Source: Nemertoderma westbladi
Taxonomy: Eukaryota > Xenacoelomorpha > Nemertodermatida > Nemertodermatidae
NCBI GenBank assembly: GCA_032718475.1
Contig: JAUCBJ010006047.1
Location: forward strand, 1-33,603
Reading direction: 5' to 3'
Length of the DNA: 33,603 nt
Position 1 is the stretch's first letter; each line of letters begins with the position of its first letter. This document shows positions 1-11,887 of this stretch, piece by piece. The notes beneath the pieces were generated by a model. That model searched no databases and was not told the origin of the DNA. It saw only the letters and a program-made list of their open reading frames with translations. The position numbers were made by a program, and so were the translations under genes.

Positions 1-406
1 CAGTGAAAAATGATAATGTGCATCACATGTGGCTGCATGAATATTTTACACATATGTAGCATACATCGAAATGAAACAGTCCAGACACATATGCAGTGCA
101 TATGTCTAAGCATATATGCTCCAAAAATGATACTGATAGTGCTGCATATGTGCATTATATGTGCAGTGCACAAATATAATAATTTGTGAAAATGATGTGC
201 CCATTCACATGCAAGCCACAAGTAGTGGCGTTGATCCAGAAAAATAATTTATTATTACACGACATATACCTATGCATTGTTATATGTGATATGTTATATA
301 TATGGCATATATACAATAACAAGTAGAAACAGATTACGCACAGATAACTGAAAAATAATTTATAATAAAACAGTTCGATATGGAGCACCTAAGTGGACAT
401 GAAAAA
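1..406. other. AT-rich DNA without a recognisable gene
   Basis: The stretch is rich in CATATG and ATATGT words that can form short local hairpins. The only open frame is a 77-codon minus-strand frame of low-complexity F/Y/I/C residues with no recognisable domain, so I do not treat it as a gene. The satellite array begins immediately to the right. Confidence 0.6.
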
Positions 407-3109
407 TTAGCTATCTCATTAAATTGACTTAGCATCTCAATATATTGACGTAGCTATCTCATATTGACGTAGCTATCTCATTATATTGACTTAGCATCTC
501 AATATATTGACGTAGCTATCTCATATTGACGTAGCTATCTCATTATATTGACTTAGCATCTCAATATATTGACGTAGCTATCTCATATTGACGTAACTAT
601 CTCATTATATTGACTTAGCATCTCAATATATTGACATAGCTATATCATATTGACGTAGCTATCTCATTATATTGACTTAGCATCTCAATATATTGACGTA
701 GCTATCTCATATTGACGTAGCTATCTCATTATATTGACTTAGCATCTCAATATATTGACATAGCTATATCATATTGACGTAGCTATCTCATTATATCGAC
801 TTAGCATCTCAATATATTGACGTAGCTATCTCATATTGACGTAACTATCTCATTATATTGACTTAGCATCTCAATATATTGACATAGCTATATCATATTG
901 ACGTAGCTATCTCATTATATCGACTTAGCATCTCAATATATTGACGTAGCTATCTCATATTGACGTAGCTATCTCATTATATTGACTTAGCATCTCAATA
1001 TATTGACGTAGCTATCTCATATTGACGTAGCTATCTCATTATATTGACTTAGCATCTCAATATATTGACGTAGCTATCTCATATTGACGTAACTATCTCA
1101 TTATATTGACTTAGCATCTCAATATATTGACATAGCTATATCATATTGACGTAGCTATCTCATTATATCAACTTAGCTATCTCATTATATTGACTTAGCA
1201 TCTCAATATATTGACGTAGCTATCTCATATTGACGTAGCTATCTCATTATATCGATTTAGCATCTCAATATATTGACGTAGCTATCTCATTATATCGACT
1301 TAGCATCTCAATATATTGACATAGCTATATCATATTGACGTAGCTATCTCATTATATTGACTTAGCTATCTCATTATATTGACCTAGCATCTCAATATAT
1401 TGACGTAGCTATCTCATATTGACGTAGCTATCTCATTATATCGACTTAGCATCTCAATATATTGACGTAGCTATCTCATATTGACGTAGCTATCTCATTA
1501 TATCGACTTAGCATCTCAATAAATTGACATAGCTATATCATATTGACGTAGCTATCTCATTATATTGACTTAGCATCTCAATATATTGACGTAGCTATCT
1601 CATATTGACGTAGCTATCTCATTATATTGACTTAGCATCTCAATATATTGACGTAGCTATCTCATATTGACGTAGCTATCTCATTATATTGACTTAGCAT
1701 CTCATTATATTGACTTAGCATCTCAATATATTGACATAGCTATATCATATTGACGTAATCTCATTATATCAACTTAGCTATCTCATTATATCAACTTAGC
1801 ATCTCAATATATTGACGTAGCTATCTCAACATTGACTTAAATATCTCATCATATTGACGTAGCTATCTCATTACATTGACGTAGCTATCTCATATTGACG
1901 TAGCTATATCATATTGACGTAGCTAATCTCATTATATTGACTTAGCATCTCAATATATTGACGTAGCTATCTCATATTGACGTAGCTATCTCATATTGAC
2001 GTAGCTATCTCATTATATTGACTTAGCATCTCAATTGACGTAGCTATCTCATATTGACGTAGCTATATCATTATATTGACTTAGCATCTCAATATATTGA
2101 CGTAGCTATCTCATATTGACGTAGCTATCTCATTATATCGACTTAGCATCTCAATATATTGACATAGCTATATCATATTGACGTAGCTATCTCATTATAT
2201 CAACTTAGCTATATCATTATATTGACTTAGCATCTCAATATATTGACGTAGCTATCTCATATTGACGTAGCTATCTCATTATATCGACTTAGCATCTCAA
2301 TATATTGACGTAGCTATCTCATATTGACGTAGCTATCTCATTATATCGACTTAGCATCTCAATATATTGACATAGCTATATCATATTGACGTAGCTATCT
2401 CATTATATTGACTTAGCTATCTCATTATATTGACTTAGCATCTCAATATATTGACGTAGCTATCTCATATTGACGTAGCTATCTCATTATATTGACTTAG
2501 CATCTCAATATATTGACGTAGCTATCTCATATTGACGTAGCTATATCTCATTATATCGACTTAGCATCTAAATAAATTGACATAGTATCGACTTAGCTAT
2601 CTCATTATATTGACTTAGCATCTCAATATATTGACGTAGCTATCTCATATTGACTTAAATATCTCATTATATTGACGTAGCTATCTCATTATATTGACTT
2701 AGCATCTCAATATATTGACGTAGCTATCTCATTATATTGACTTAGCATCTCAATATATTGACGTAGCTATCTCATATTGACTTAAATATCTCATTATATT
2801 GACGTAGCTATCTCATTATATTGACTTAGCATCTCAATATATTGACGTAGCTATCTCATTATATTGACTTAGCATCTCAATATATTGACGTAGCTATCTC
2901 ATATTCACGTAGCTATCTCATTATATTGACATAGCTATATCATATTGACGTAGCTATCTCATTATATCAACTTAGCTATATCATTATATCGACTTAGCAT
3001 CTCAATATATTGACGTAGCTATCTCATATTGACGTAGCTATCTCATTATATCGACTTAGCATCTAAATAAATTGACATAGCTATATCATATTGACGTAGC
3101 TATCTCATT
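407..3109. repeat. Satellite A: 62-bp higher-order minisatellite array (~2.7 kb)
   Basis: The array is built from a ~20-bp subunit ending in GCTATCTCA or AGCATCTCA and joined by TATTGACGTA, TATTGACTTA or TATTGACATA. Three subunits (about 21, 19 and 22 bp) make a 62-bp higher-order unit repeated with few changes over the region. Some units carry only two subunits or an extra one, as expected from unequal exchange, and a variant with ATAGCTATATCA recurs in blocks. Most units contain TGACGTA, a CRE/ATF half-site-like word, and the palindrome TAGCTA. The right edge at TATCTCATTTGAATAAA is sharp. I see no open reading frame of interest. Confidence 0.95.
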
Positions 3110-4271
3110 TGAATAAAAAGGGGCTTTAATTCTGGAGTTGTAAGACCAGTTTGTTTGGTTGCTCTTAAAAACAACAGTTTCAGTATTATATTTATAACAG
3201 TTATATTTCTGGAGTTGTTGGACCAGCTAGATTGACAGATTGATGACGGCCATCTCTTCTCCATTCGCCACATTCAGCGGTTCTCCATGCGGTTCTCCAC
3301 AGTTCTCCGCCTCGACGTCATCATGAGCAGATCCTTGACATCGTTCTCCATCTCTAGATTCATCTCTAGAGCATAGCTTCCCCAGTTCCCCTGATTCTGG
3401 ATACTGCAATGATATAGGCCTATACAATGGTCAGATGGTAGGGTAGGCCTACCACTACCACCTACCTGCCTTACCTCTGACTGTCTGTAGCTACCGGCTG
3501 ACCGGTACCTCTGTCAGTCTGTAGCTACCGGCTGACCGGTACCTAAAAAAAGAAAGTTTGATATTCAAATTCAACAAATAATACAGGCACATGGTGCATT
3601 GCAATTATTGCAGCTCTACTACTGTCAGACTGTACTATGCTGCTATGTAGGCCTAGTTTAGTGAATACCGGTACTGTAATACATTCAGACATTATTTCAC
3701 AAAACAACAGCTGAACCTGTGAACAGGCTGACTGGTACCAGGGTACAGGGATACATGATATCATTTCAGCCTTTAGCAGTCAGGCATTACACATTACTCT
3801 GTTACTATACACTAGTCGGCCTACTGCTGTACTGCAGTACAGCAGTATGCCAGAATTATTGTTTTACAAGTAGTAGCAACTAATAAAAAGGATATTCATC
3901 AGCATTAAATAGTGTTGATGTTAAGTCAAACGCGTGGGAAAATAGACAGGTACAGAACATAAGCTGTGACTGGCATATATTTCGCACAAATTCCACACAT
4001 ATTCTCACCATAAATTTTCTGTCATGTTTACAGTAGCACATGTAAATCTTATGGGTATCTGATATGCCAATGCACAAAATATTGTGTGTCAAAGGCATAT
4101 GTTTTAAATATATCTATCACAATTACATGAAACTGAGATTTAATGTGTGCCTTTACCACATTCTCTGCTTATGTGCTGAAATTATGTTGCTGCATATATT
4201 TTTGTTGGGCATAAGTTTCCCACATGACACATGTAATTCACATATGATACATATTACCATTTTTAACTGGG
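3110..4271. other. Gene-poor unique DNA
   Basis: No coding region can be supported. The open frames here are 60-73 codons long, lack domains and overlap one another on both strands. The stretch contains three TAGGCCTA palindromes (3415-3422, 3444-3451, 3648-3655), a two-copy tandem duplication at 3484-3544, and a short GTTCTCC-rich patch near 3255-3350. Confidence 0.5.
3484..3544. repeat. Two-copy tandem duplication, 34-bp period
   Basis: An identical 27-bp word starting TCTGTAGCTACCGGCTGACC occurs at 3484-3510 and again at 3518-3544. Each copy contains the inverted pair ACCGG...CCGGT, so each can also form a small hairpin. Confidence 0.9.
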
Positions 4272-4681
4272 CTGTTTTGTTATAACGGTGATATATGGTT
4301 CCAAAGATATACCCATGTTTGAAATATTGGCCCATGTGAAGAATACCAGGTTTTTACCAAAAACACAGGTTACAGAAGTGCTGAATCTAACCAAAACAAT
4401 AAACGAATTAGTATATGTACAGGTTATAAAACAGAAATTAGCGCTATAAAGCACTTAATAAAGATATATTTAAAAAAAATAAAAAATCTTCATATATAAA
4501 ATTCCAATAAAAAGTCGACCGAAAAGTTAAATCCTGGTATTCTTCACATGGGCGGAAATATTTTTATTTTTCATCAATTTAATCTCATTCTACTCTGTTT
4601 CAAAATAATGACTTTATAACAAATATTTATGCCAATAAAAAACAATCAAGATGTGACTACAAATCACTTTAAAATGACAAG
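4272..4681 (+). repeat. Left copy of a 175-bp dispersed repeat, interrupted by a TIR insertion
   Basis: From CTGTTTTGTTATAACGG at 4272 to AAAATGACAAG at 4681, this segment matches the reverse complement of 6379-6552 nearly base for base, once 4329-4554 plus one 8-bp target duplication are removed. About six substitutions or small indels separate the two copies. The family is not recognised. The right edge lies about 55 bp before the LINE tail at 4736. Confidence 0.85.
4329..4554. mobile_element. Non-autonomous TIR transposon (MITE), 226 bp, 8-bp target duplication
   Basis: The ends are inverted repeats: 21 bases starting GCCCATGTGAAGAATACC inside 4329-4350 are perfectly complementary to 4533-4553. 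The octamer GAAATATT flanks the element at 4321-4328 and 4555-4562, and the inverted copy of the host repeat (6379-6552) has this octamer once with nothing inserted. That filled/empty pair defines the element ends from the window alone. The interior is AT-rich and non-coding. An 8-bp duplication is typical of hAT, P, Merlin and related superfamilies, but the termini do not let me choose between them. A transposase must have been supplied from elsewhere. Confidence 0.85.
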
Positions 4682-4735
4682 CAGTAGAACATTGGGTTAT
4701 GGTTTATACAGGGCTGCATGAGCTGCCCCCACACG

Positions 4736-5035
4736 CTTTGGCAGCCCCATAGAGAAAATAAGCATGATGGACTGCCCATGACTTTGTTAAGACGCATCTT
4801 AAAGGACACTGGCCTTAAAGATGCGGATGATCTAGCAAATGTCATGGGTGATAGGGAGTTGTGGCGGTGCAATTTTGTTGACAAGCCGGCATAGAATTCT
4901 TAATGTACGCTGCATTTGGCTTGCCAATTGTGGATTGCATGGTTGTGGCAAAATACTTTTGCCAAGCTGGCATAGCATCTCGATGTGCAGTTTCAATGAA
5001 GCAGGCCGATTATAGTGTACTGTACAGTAGTAATT
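4736..5035 (+). mobile_element. 5'-truncated LINE 3' end (same family as the LINE at 10.6-12.6 kb)
   Basis: Positions 4736-4897 match 12432-12594, the last ~50 codons of the LINE reverse-transcriptase ORF, with only scattered differences; shared words include AAAGGACACTGGCCTTAAAG and GGGAGTTGTGGCGGTGCAAT. Beyond the stop codon the copies diverge. This one has a longer 3' untranslated part containing a second diverged copy of GCCAAGCTGGCATAG, then ends near TAGTGTACTGTACAGTAGTAA, which resembles the TAG-repeat tail of the other copy. It is a dead 5'-truncated insertion and supports the family being dispersed rather than satellite-specific. Confidence 0.85.
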
Positions 5036-5647
5036 ATTGCTTATGAATAGTCCGTCTGCTATTCGTGTGCATCGAACAGCACTAGCGCGCCATCTAGACA
5101 TCTAGAGGTTTTAAGAGTTTATTTTATTTGGAGCGTTTGGAGCACTTTATAAAAACCTGACACAAGTTAGACCCCTCTTTCCATTCCTTACATGATTTCA
5201 ACGTCCAATCAAATAATAACTCATTAACCAATCCCAGGTATTAATGCAAGAGGTGTTCCTAGTAGTGTAAGGATTGGGAATACGCGCCCGGCTTAATTTT
5301 GTAATTAATCTGTATCTTTGAGTAAGGTTTGTTTGGAAAACCGAGATTTCGTGACTTTCCTAAAATTTAATGGGTTATCCAACAGAGCAAACGCCATTTA
5401 CATGGCCATGTTAGTTTTCGTGCTGTGCTCCCTTTCTGGCACCCATCTCCAGTACTTTCGTACTAAGATTTTCAATATTTTTCATAATTCACTAAAATTA
5501 ATTTATTTGCGATATATAGCGGTTTTTTTGGATGCTGAAAGCGATTATAGAACTGCATTATTACATTCGTGAAATTTTATGGTAATTTTTAGTGTCACCT
5601 GGGGTACGAATAGAACAAGTAGTGCAAATATGTTAGTCAAAAATCAC
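5036..5647. other. Gene-poor unique DNA
   Basis: A plus-strand open frame at 5318-5572 (84 codons) has no recognisable domain, low-complexity composition and no splice or context support. I see no RNA gene or repeat boundary here. Confidence 0.45.
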
Positions 5648-5992
5648 GTCAAGAGCTTCAGTTCATTCGAATTTCACCTCCTTCCTGTTGGTACATGACT
5701 GGAATTTGCACAACTCAATGCAATGATGTTGATGTTCTCAACACCCAATTATAAAGACCTGCATAATCATCTAACATGTGTTAACTTTCGTTTATTGTTT
5801 TGGTTCCCCCAACACACCTCAGTAACGTGTTCCTTTACTAACCTGCTCCTTTAAATAGCAATGGGACTTACAAGCAATGTAAACCACTAACGTATCTGCC
5901 TACAAAATAAACTTCATTGCATTGAGTTGTACAAATTCAAGTAATGCACCAAATGGAAGGAGGCGGAAATGGAATAAACTGATGCACTTGAC
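5648..5992. repeat. Imperfect foldback (~80-bp inverted arms), probably a TIR element
   Basis: The left arm (5648-5730) contains TTTGCACAACTCAATGCAAT and CACCTCCTTCC. The right arm (5910-5992) contains the complement: ATTGCATTGAGTTGTACAAA and GGAAGGAGGCGG. The arms are roughly 75-80 percent complementary by eye and are separated by 179 bp without coding potential. No convincing target-site duplication was found, so the outer ends are approximate. An old MITE is the likely identity; a chance pair of inverted copies of another repeat is the alternative. Confidence 0.6.
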
Positions 5993-6253
5993 ACCTCAGA
6001 TGATTTATAATAAAGCAATAATTGTATCACATACATTACCTACTCGACTAAGAATTATCTATTTGCTCGGATGACATCATCGCCTACCAATTAAGAATAC
6101 GTACATAGGCCTACATAATTATGTATTTATTATTAAATAAAGAGGATTTAGTATTCAAAAATGTTATTATCGATGGAATCATCTTTGCAGAAATCATCTA
6201 GCAACAATTATGATAAATATATAAATTGAAGTGAATATACTAAAATAACTAAC

Positions 6254-6339
6254 CTCTCATTTGTTGTAGGTGTCAAGTCATTTGTTTGTATCATATCTGA
6301 GGTATCTTCAATTGCATCTGTAGTGGTAGTCATGGTACC
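6254..6339 (-). CDS. Tentative 86-nt exon coding a Thr-rich peptide
   Basis: On the minus strand a pyrimidine-containing acceptor (CACTCCTTCACAG) is followed by 28 open codons and then GAGAG with a GTTAGT donor. The encoded peptide includes MTTTTDAIEDTSDMIQ and later LTPTTNER, an acidic Thr-rich stretch like mucin-type linkers. Phase would be 0 at the start and 2 at the end. No neighbouring exon with a recognisable domain was found on this strand, so this may be chance. Transcript evidence would decide it. Confidence 0.2.
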
Positions 6340-6378
6340 CTGTGAAGGAGTGTTGTATGAAATACCATTTAGATGTCA

Positions 6379-6552
6379 CTTGTCATTTTAAAGTGATTTG
6401 TGGTCACATCTTGATTGTTTTTTATTGACATAAATATTTGTTAAAGTCATTATTTTGAAATAGAGTGGAATGAGATTAAATTGATGAAAAATAAAAATAT
6501 TTCAAACATGGGTATATCTTTGGAACCATATATCACCGTTATAACAAAACAG
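6379..6552 (-). repeat. Right copy of the 175-bp dispersed repeat (empty site)
   Basis: This is the reverse-complement partner of 4272-4681 without the MITE. On the minus strand it reads through GTTTGAAATATTTTTATTT uninterrupted, which is the pre-insertion site of the left copy. The two copies are about 1.7 kb apart in head-to-head or tail-to-tail order. The family is unrecognised. Confidence 0.85.
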
Positions 6553-7124
6553 GTTTACCCCTCAGTATACCAAAATTTTCCAAAACTAATATTCAATAAA
6601 ATGTGGTAATTTGTTTTTAAAATAATGCTATTGTTCTAGAATGGTAGCTATTTTTTTTCTAAAACATGTCAGTTTTCATTTAGCAGCATTCCCATGGTAA
6701 CAATAATTATATTCCAGAATTTTATGTCACATTTAGAATTGTTAGACCAGTAGCTATCTTTTTCAAAAGATGCGATGGATTTATATTGAGTTATTAGAAT
6801 ACTACAGCATGTTTGTTGTTTTACCATTTCCATGACAACCGGTGATAACACCAAGTCAGCTACCGATTCAGATTTGTTATCATATCAAAATGAATGGCCA
6901 GAAGCTAGGTCTTCCCTAAAATATAAGTTCCGGGTGGTTACCAAAAAGTATCCCGTATGCTGGCTGGCCCATGGACTAATTTTAAATTATGTGAATCACT
7001 GAAATAATTGATTGATTCTGGTATTATTTTTTCGAATATAATTAACCGCTAATTTAAATAATAAATTACTGTATGAATTCAATTTCCATCCCTTTAAAAA
7101 AAGACTTTATTGGTTTAAAAAAAA
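6553..7124. other. Gene-poor unique DNA
   Basis: AT-rich with several homopolymer runs. A 61-codon minus-strand open frame (6669-6854) shows no domain. Nothing else recognisable is seen before the minisatellite starts. Confidence 0.5.
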
Positions 7125-10100
7125 CACCTTACATTATTAAACAACACCAACAACCTAACAAACACCAACACCATACATTATTATACTAATACCAACTTCC
7201 TACCAAACACCAACACCTTACAGTGTTATATAACACAAAACTACCTAACTAACACCAACACGTTAAATTAATATACTAACACCAACTACCTAACTAACAC
7301 CAACACCTTACATTATTATACAAACACCAACTACCTAACTAACACCAACACCTTACATTATTATACAAACACCAACTACTTAACTAACACCAACACCTTA
7401 CATTATTATACAAACACCAACTATCTAACTAACACCAACACCATACATTATTGTACTAACACCAACTACCTAACAAACACCAACACCTTACAGTATTATA
7501 CAACAAAAACTACCTAACTAACACTTTAACACCTTAAAGTATTATACAAACACCAACTACCTAACCAACACCAACACCTTACATTATTATACTAACACCA
7601 ACTACCTAACTAACACCAACACCTTACATTATTATACAAACACCAACTGCTTAACTAACACCAACACCTTACATTATTATACAAACACCAACTATCTAAC
7701 TAACACCAAACCATACATTATTGTACTAACACCAACTAGCCAACAAACACCAACACCTTACAGTATTATACAACAAAAACTACCTAACTAACACTTTAAC
7801 ACCTTAAAGTATTATACAAACACCAACTACCTAACCAACACCAACACCTTACATTATTATACTAACACCCACTACCTAACTAACACCAACACCTTACATT
7901 ATTATACAAACACCAACTACCTAACAAACACCAACACCTTACATTATTATACAAACACCAACTACCTAACTAACACCAACACCTTACATTATTATTATAA
8001 AACACCAACTACCTAACAAACACCAACACCAACACCAACACCTTACAGTATTATGCAACACAAAACTGCCTAACTATCACCGTAACACCTTAAAGTATTA
8101 TACAAACACCAACTACCTAACAAACATCAACGCCTTCCATTATTATACAAACTCCAACTACCTAACTAACACCAACACATTAAATTATACTAACACCAAC
8201 TACTTAACTAACATAAACACCTTACATTATTATACAAACACCAACACCTCACATTATTATATATACACCAACTACCTAACTAACACCTTAACACCTTAAA
8301 GTATTATACAAACACCAACTACCTAACAAACACCAACACCTTGCATTATTATACAAACACCAACTACCTAACTAACACCAACACATTAAATTATTATACA
8401 AACACCAATTACCTAACAAACACCAACACCTTGCATTATTATACAAACACCAACTACCTAACAAACACCACCTTACATTATTATACTAACACCAACTACC
8501 TAACTAACACTAACACCTTACATTATTATACAAACACCAACTACCTAACTAACACCAACACCTTGCATTATTATACAAACAACAACTATCTAACTAACAC
8601 CAACACCATACATTATTATACTAACACCAACTACCTAACAAACACCAACACCTTACAGTATTATACAACAAAAACTACCTAACTAACACTTTAACACCTT
8701 AAAGTATTATACAAACACCAACTACATAACAAATACCAACACCTTGCTATATTATACAAACACCAACTACCTAACTAACACCAACACGTTAAATTAATAT
8801 ACTAACACCAATTACCTAACAAACATCAACACCTTACATTATTATACAAACACCAACTACCTAACTAACACCAACACCTTACATTATTATACAAACACCA
8901 ACACCTTACAGTATTATACAACAAAAACTATCTAACTAACACTTTAACACCTTAAAGTATTATACAAACACCAACTACCTATCAAACACCAACACCTTAC
9001 ATTATTATACAAACACCAACTACCTAACTAACACCAACACATTAAATTATTATACAAACACCAATTACCTAACAAACATCAACACCTTAAATTATTATAC
9101 AAACACCAACACCTTACATTATTATACTAACACCAACTACCTAACTAACACCAACACCTTACATTATTATACAAACACCAACAACCTAACTAACACCAAC
9201 ACGTTAAATTAATATACTAACACCAATTACCTAACAAACATCAACACCTTACATTATTATACAAACACCAACTACCTAACAAACACCAACACCTTACATT
9301 ATTATACAAACACCAATTACCTAACAAACATCAACACCTTACATTATTATACAAACACCAACTACCTAACTAACACCAACACATTAAATTAATATACTAA
9401 CACCAATTACCTAACAAACATCAACATCTTACATTATTATACAAACACCAACTACCTAACAAACACCACCTTACATTATTATACTAACACCAACTACCTA
9501 ACTAACACCAACACCATACATTATTATACTAACACCAACTACCTAACAAACACCAACACCTTACAGTATTATACAACAAAAACTACCTAACTAACACTTT
9601 AACACCTTAAAGTATTATACAAACACCAACTACCTAACAAATACTAACACCTTGCTTTATTATACAAACACCAACTACCTAACTAACACCAACACGTTAA
9701 ATTAATATACTAACACCAATTACCTAACAAACATCAACACCTTACATTATTATACAAACACCAACTACCTAACTAACACCAACACCTTACATTATTATAC
9801 AAACACCAACTATCTAACTAACACCAACACCATACATTATTATACTAACACCAACTACCTAACAAACACCAACACCTTACAGTATTATACAACAAAAACT
9901 ACCTAACTAACACTTTAACACCTTAAAGTATTATACAAACACCAACTACCTATCAAACACCAACACCTTACATTATTATACAAACACCAACTACCTAACA
10001 AACACCACCTTACATTATTATACTAACACCAACTAACTACCTAACTAACACCAACACCTTACATTATTATACAAACACCAACTACCTAACTAACACCAAC

Positions 10101-10563
10101 ACATTAAATTATTATACAAACACCAACTATCTAACTAACACCAACACCATACATTATTATACAAACACCAACTACCTAACAAACACCAACACCTTACATT
10201 ATTATACAAACACCAATTACCTATCAAACACCAACACCTTACATTATTATGCAAACACCAACTACCTAACTAACACCAACACATTAAATTAATATACTAA
10301 CACCAATTACCTAACAAACATCAACACCTTACATTATTATACAAACACCAACTACCTAACAAACACCACCTTACATTATTATACTAACACCAACTACCTA
10401 ACTAACACCAACACCATACATTATTATACTAACACCAACTACCTAACAAACACCAACACCTTACAGTATTATACAACAAAAACTACCTAACTAACACTTT
10501 AACACCTTAAAGTATTATACAAACACCAACTACCTAACAAATACCAACACCTTGCTTTATTAT
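7125..10563 (+). repeat. Satellite B, part 1: ~45-bp nearly G-free minisatellite
   Basis: The basic unit is AACACCAACACCTTACATTA plus TTATACAAACACCAACTACC plus TAACT, 45 bp, with many variants. The plus strand is almost without G. Because 45 is a multiple of three, long frames stay open, for example 8341-8682 encoding a 15-residue repeat YYTNTNYLTNTNTLH; I regard this as a by-product of unit length, not a gene. A diagnostic variant, CAGTATTATACAACAAAAAC followed by a TTTAACACCTTAAAG block, recurs at about 7491, 7761, 8656, 8909, 9564, 9880 and 10464, showing higher-order duplication of multi-unit blocks. The array is interrupted at 10564 by a LINE and resumes at 12646. Confidence 0.95.
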
Positions 10564-11887
10564 GCTACAGTATACTGCCTTTACAGAAGCAGTTAAGTTA
10601 GCAGCTGCAGAAACAATTCCTGTATACCCTCGAAACAGGAAAAGGGCCCCCTGGACTGACAACAAAATTCAGAAGTGCCGAAATGACCTTCATAAGGCGC
10701 AGAAAGAGTCCCGACTCAAACAGACTACAGCGGCCAAGAATGCAGTTAAAGCTGCATCTAGGTCCCTGAACAGGCAGTACTCTGTTAATCTACAGGAGCT
10801 AATAAACCAACAGGTTGATGCCATCAATGATGCTGACGACAGCAGGCAATCATCCCAGGCATGGAAATCGATCAATCTGCTTACTGGGCGGAAAAGCCAA
10901 CCAACCACCAAGGTTAAGGCTGAATCACCAGCCGATCGCCTCAATGGTTGGAAGGCCCACTTTGAAAAGCTCCTCAATAATGACAGGGTATTGCCTGATA
11001 ACTTTATAGAAGTAAAAGTGTCTGAGTCTGTACTCCCAGATATTCCCATTGGCGATATCTCCTTTGCAGAAGTGAAGGCTGCTGCAAAGAGCATTAAGAC
11101 CAATCGTGCCAGTGGAGTAGATGGTGTTCCCCCTGAGGTCTTTAAAATACCTGAGTGTTTAAAGCTCATCTATCCCATCATAGTAGACATGTACCGTACA
11201 ACAAGAGTCCCACAAGAAATGAAAACAAATAAGTTGGTGCCAGTTCCCAAGAAGGGCAACCTAACACTCTATGGTTCTTTTCGGGGAATCTCATTGATCT
11301 CGATTGCTGCAAAACTATACAATAGAATTCTATTAAATCGCATCAGGGATCCCATTGAGAGACTGCTACGTGGAAATCAGAATGGGTTCCGTAAAGGTCG
11401 TGGGACCATGGAGCCCATTTTGGAACTTAGAAGGATAATTGAAGAGTTATCAAAAAAGAAAGACAGGCATCTGGCTGTTATCTTTATTGACTTCTTCAAG
11501 GCCTTTGATTCAGTCTCTCGCCCACATATGTTCAGCATACTTTCATTATATGGGATTCCTGATGAAATTATTGCAGCAATCAGATCAGTATACGATGGTT
11601 CGACAACATTTGTGTCTACTGTTGACGGTGACACAGAACCATTTGAAGTGTTATGGGGCGTCCTCCAAGGAGACACACTTGCACCATTCTTGTTCATTAT
11701 TGTGGTTGACTATGTTCTACGCATGTCCTTAGATCATCATAATGATGATGGGGTGATGATAACTCCACCTACTGGCTCCAGAAGTCGAGGAAATCCTGCC
11801 AAGTACCTAACTGATCTAGACTTTGCTGATGACTTAGGAGTACTCTCAGAATCATTAGAGGGAGCCCAGCGGCTCCTCAGCTCATAA
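10562..11887 (+). pseudogene. LINE reverse transcriptase, N-terminal and catalytic part
   Basis: A 441-codon frame encoding the linker and reverse transcriptase of a non-LTR retrotransposon, which would copy element RNA by target-primed reverse transcription. Visible RT motifs: NRASGVDGVPPEVFK (181-195), SFRGISLISIAAKLYNRIL (239-257), motif A FIDFFKAFDS (308-317, catalytic D310), motif B QGDTLAPF (369-376) and motif C FADD (421-424), so the catalytic aspartates are intact. The upstream endonuclease is absent. The ATG at 10562 is fused from two satellite bases and the first LINE base, so it is not a native start. A frameshift near 11880 ends the frame at a TAA right after motif C; the rest of the protein continues in another frame from about 11889. 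Confidence 0.9.

Noticed and set aside
155-388. 77-codon minus-strand open frame
   Set aside because: Low-complexity residues from AT-rich DNA, no domain, no splice or promoter context.
407-3109. CRISPR-like regular repetition
   Set aside because: Units are contiguous tandem repeats without unique spacers, in a eukaryotic context.
10690-11169. 159-codon minus-strand frame inside the LINE
   Set aside because: It is the antisense shadow of the reverse-transcriptase ORF and has no domain of its own.
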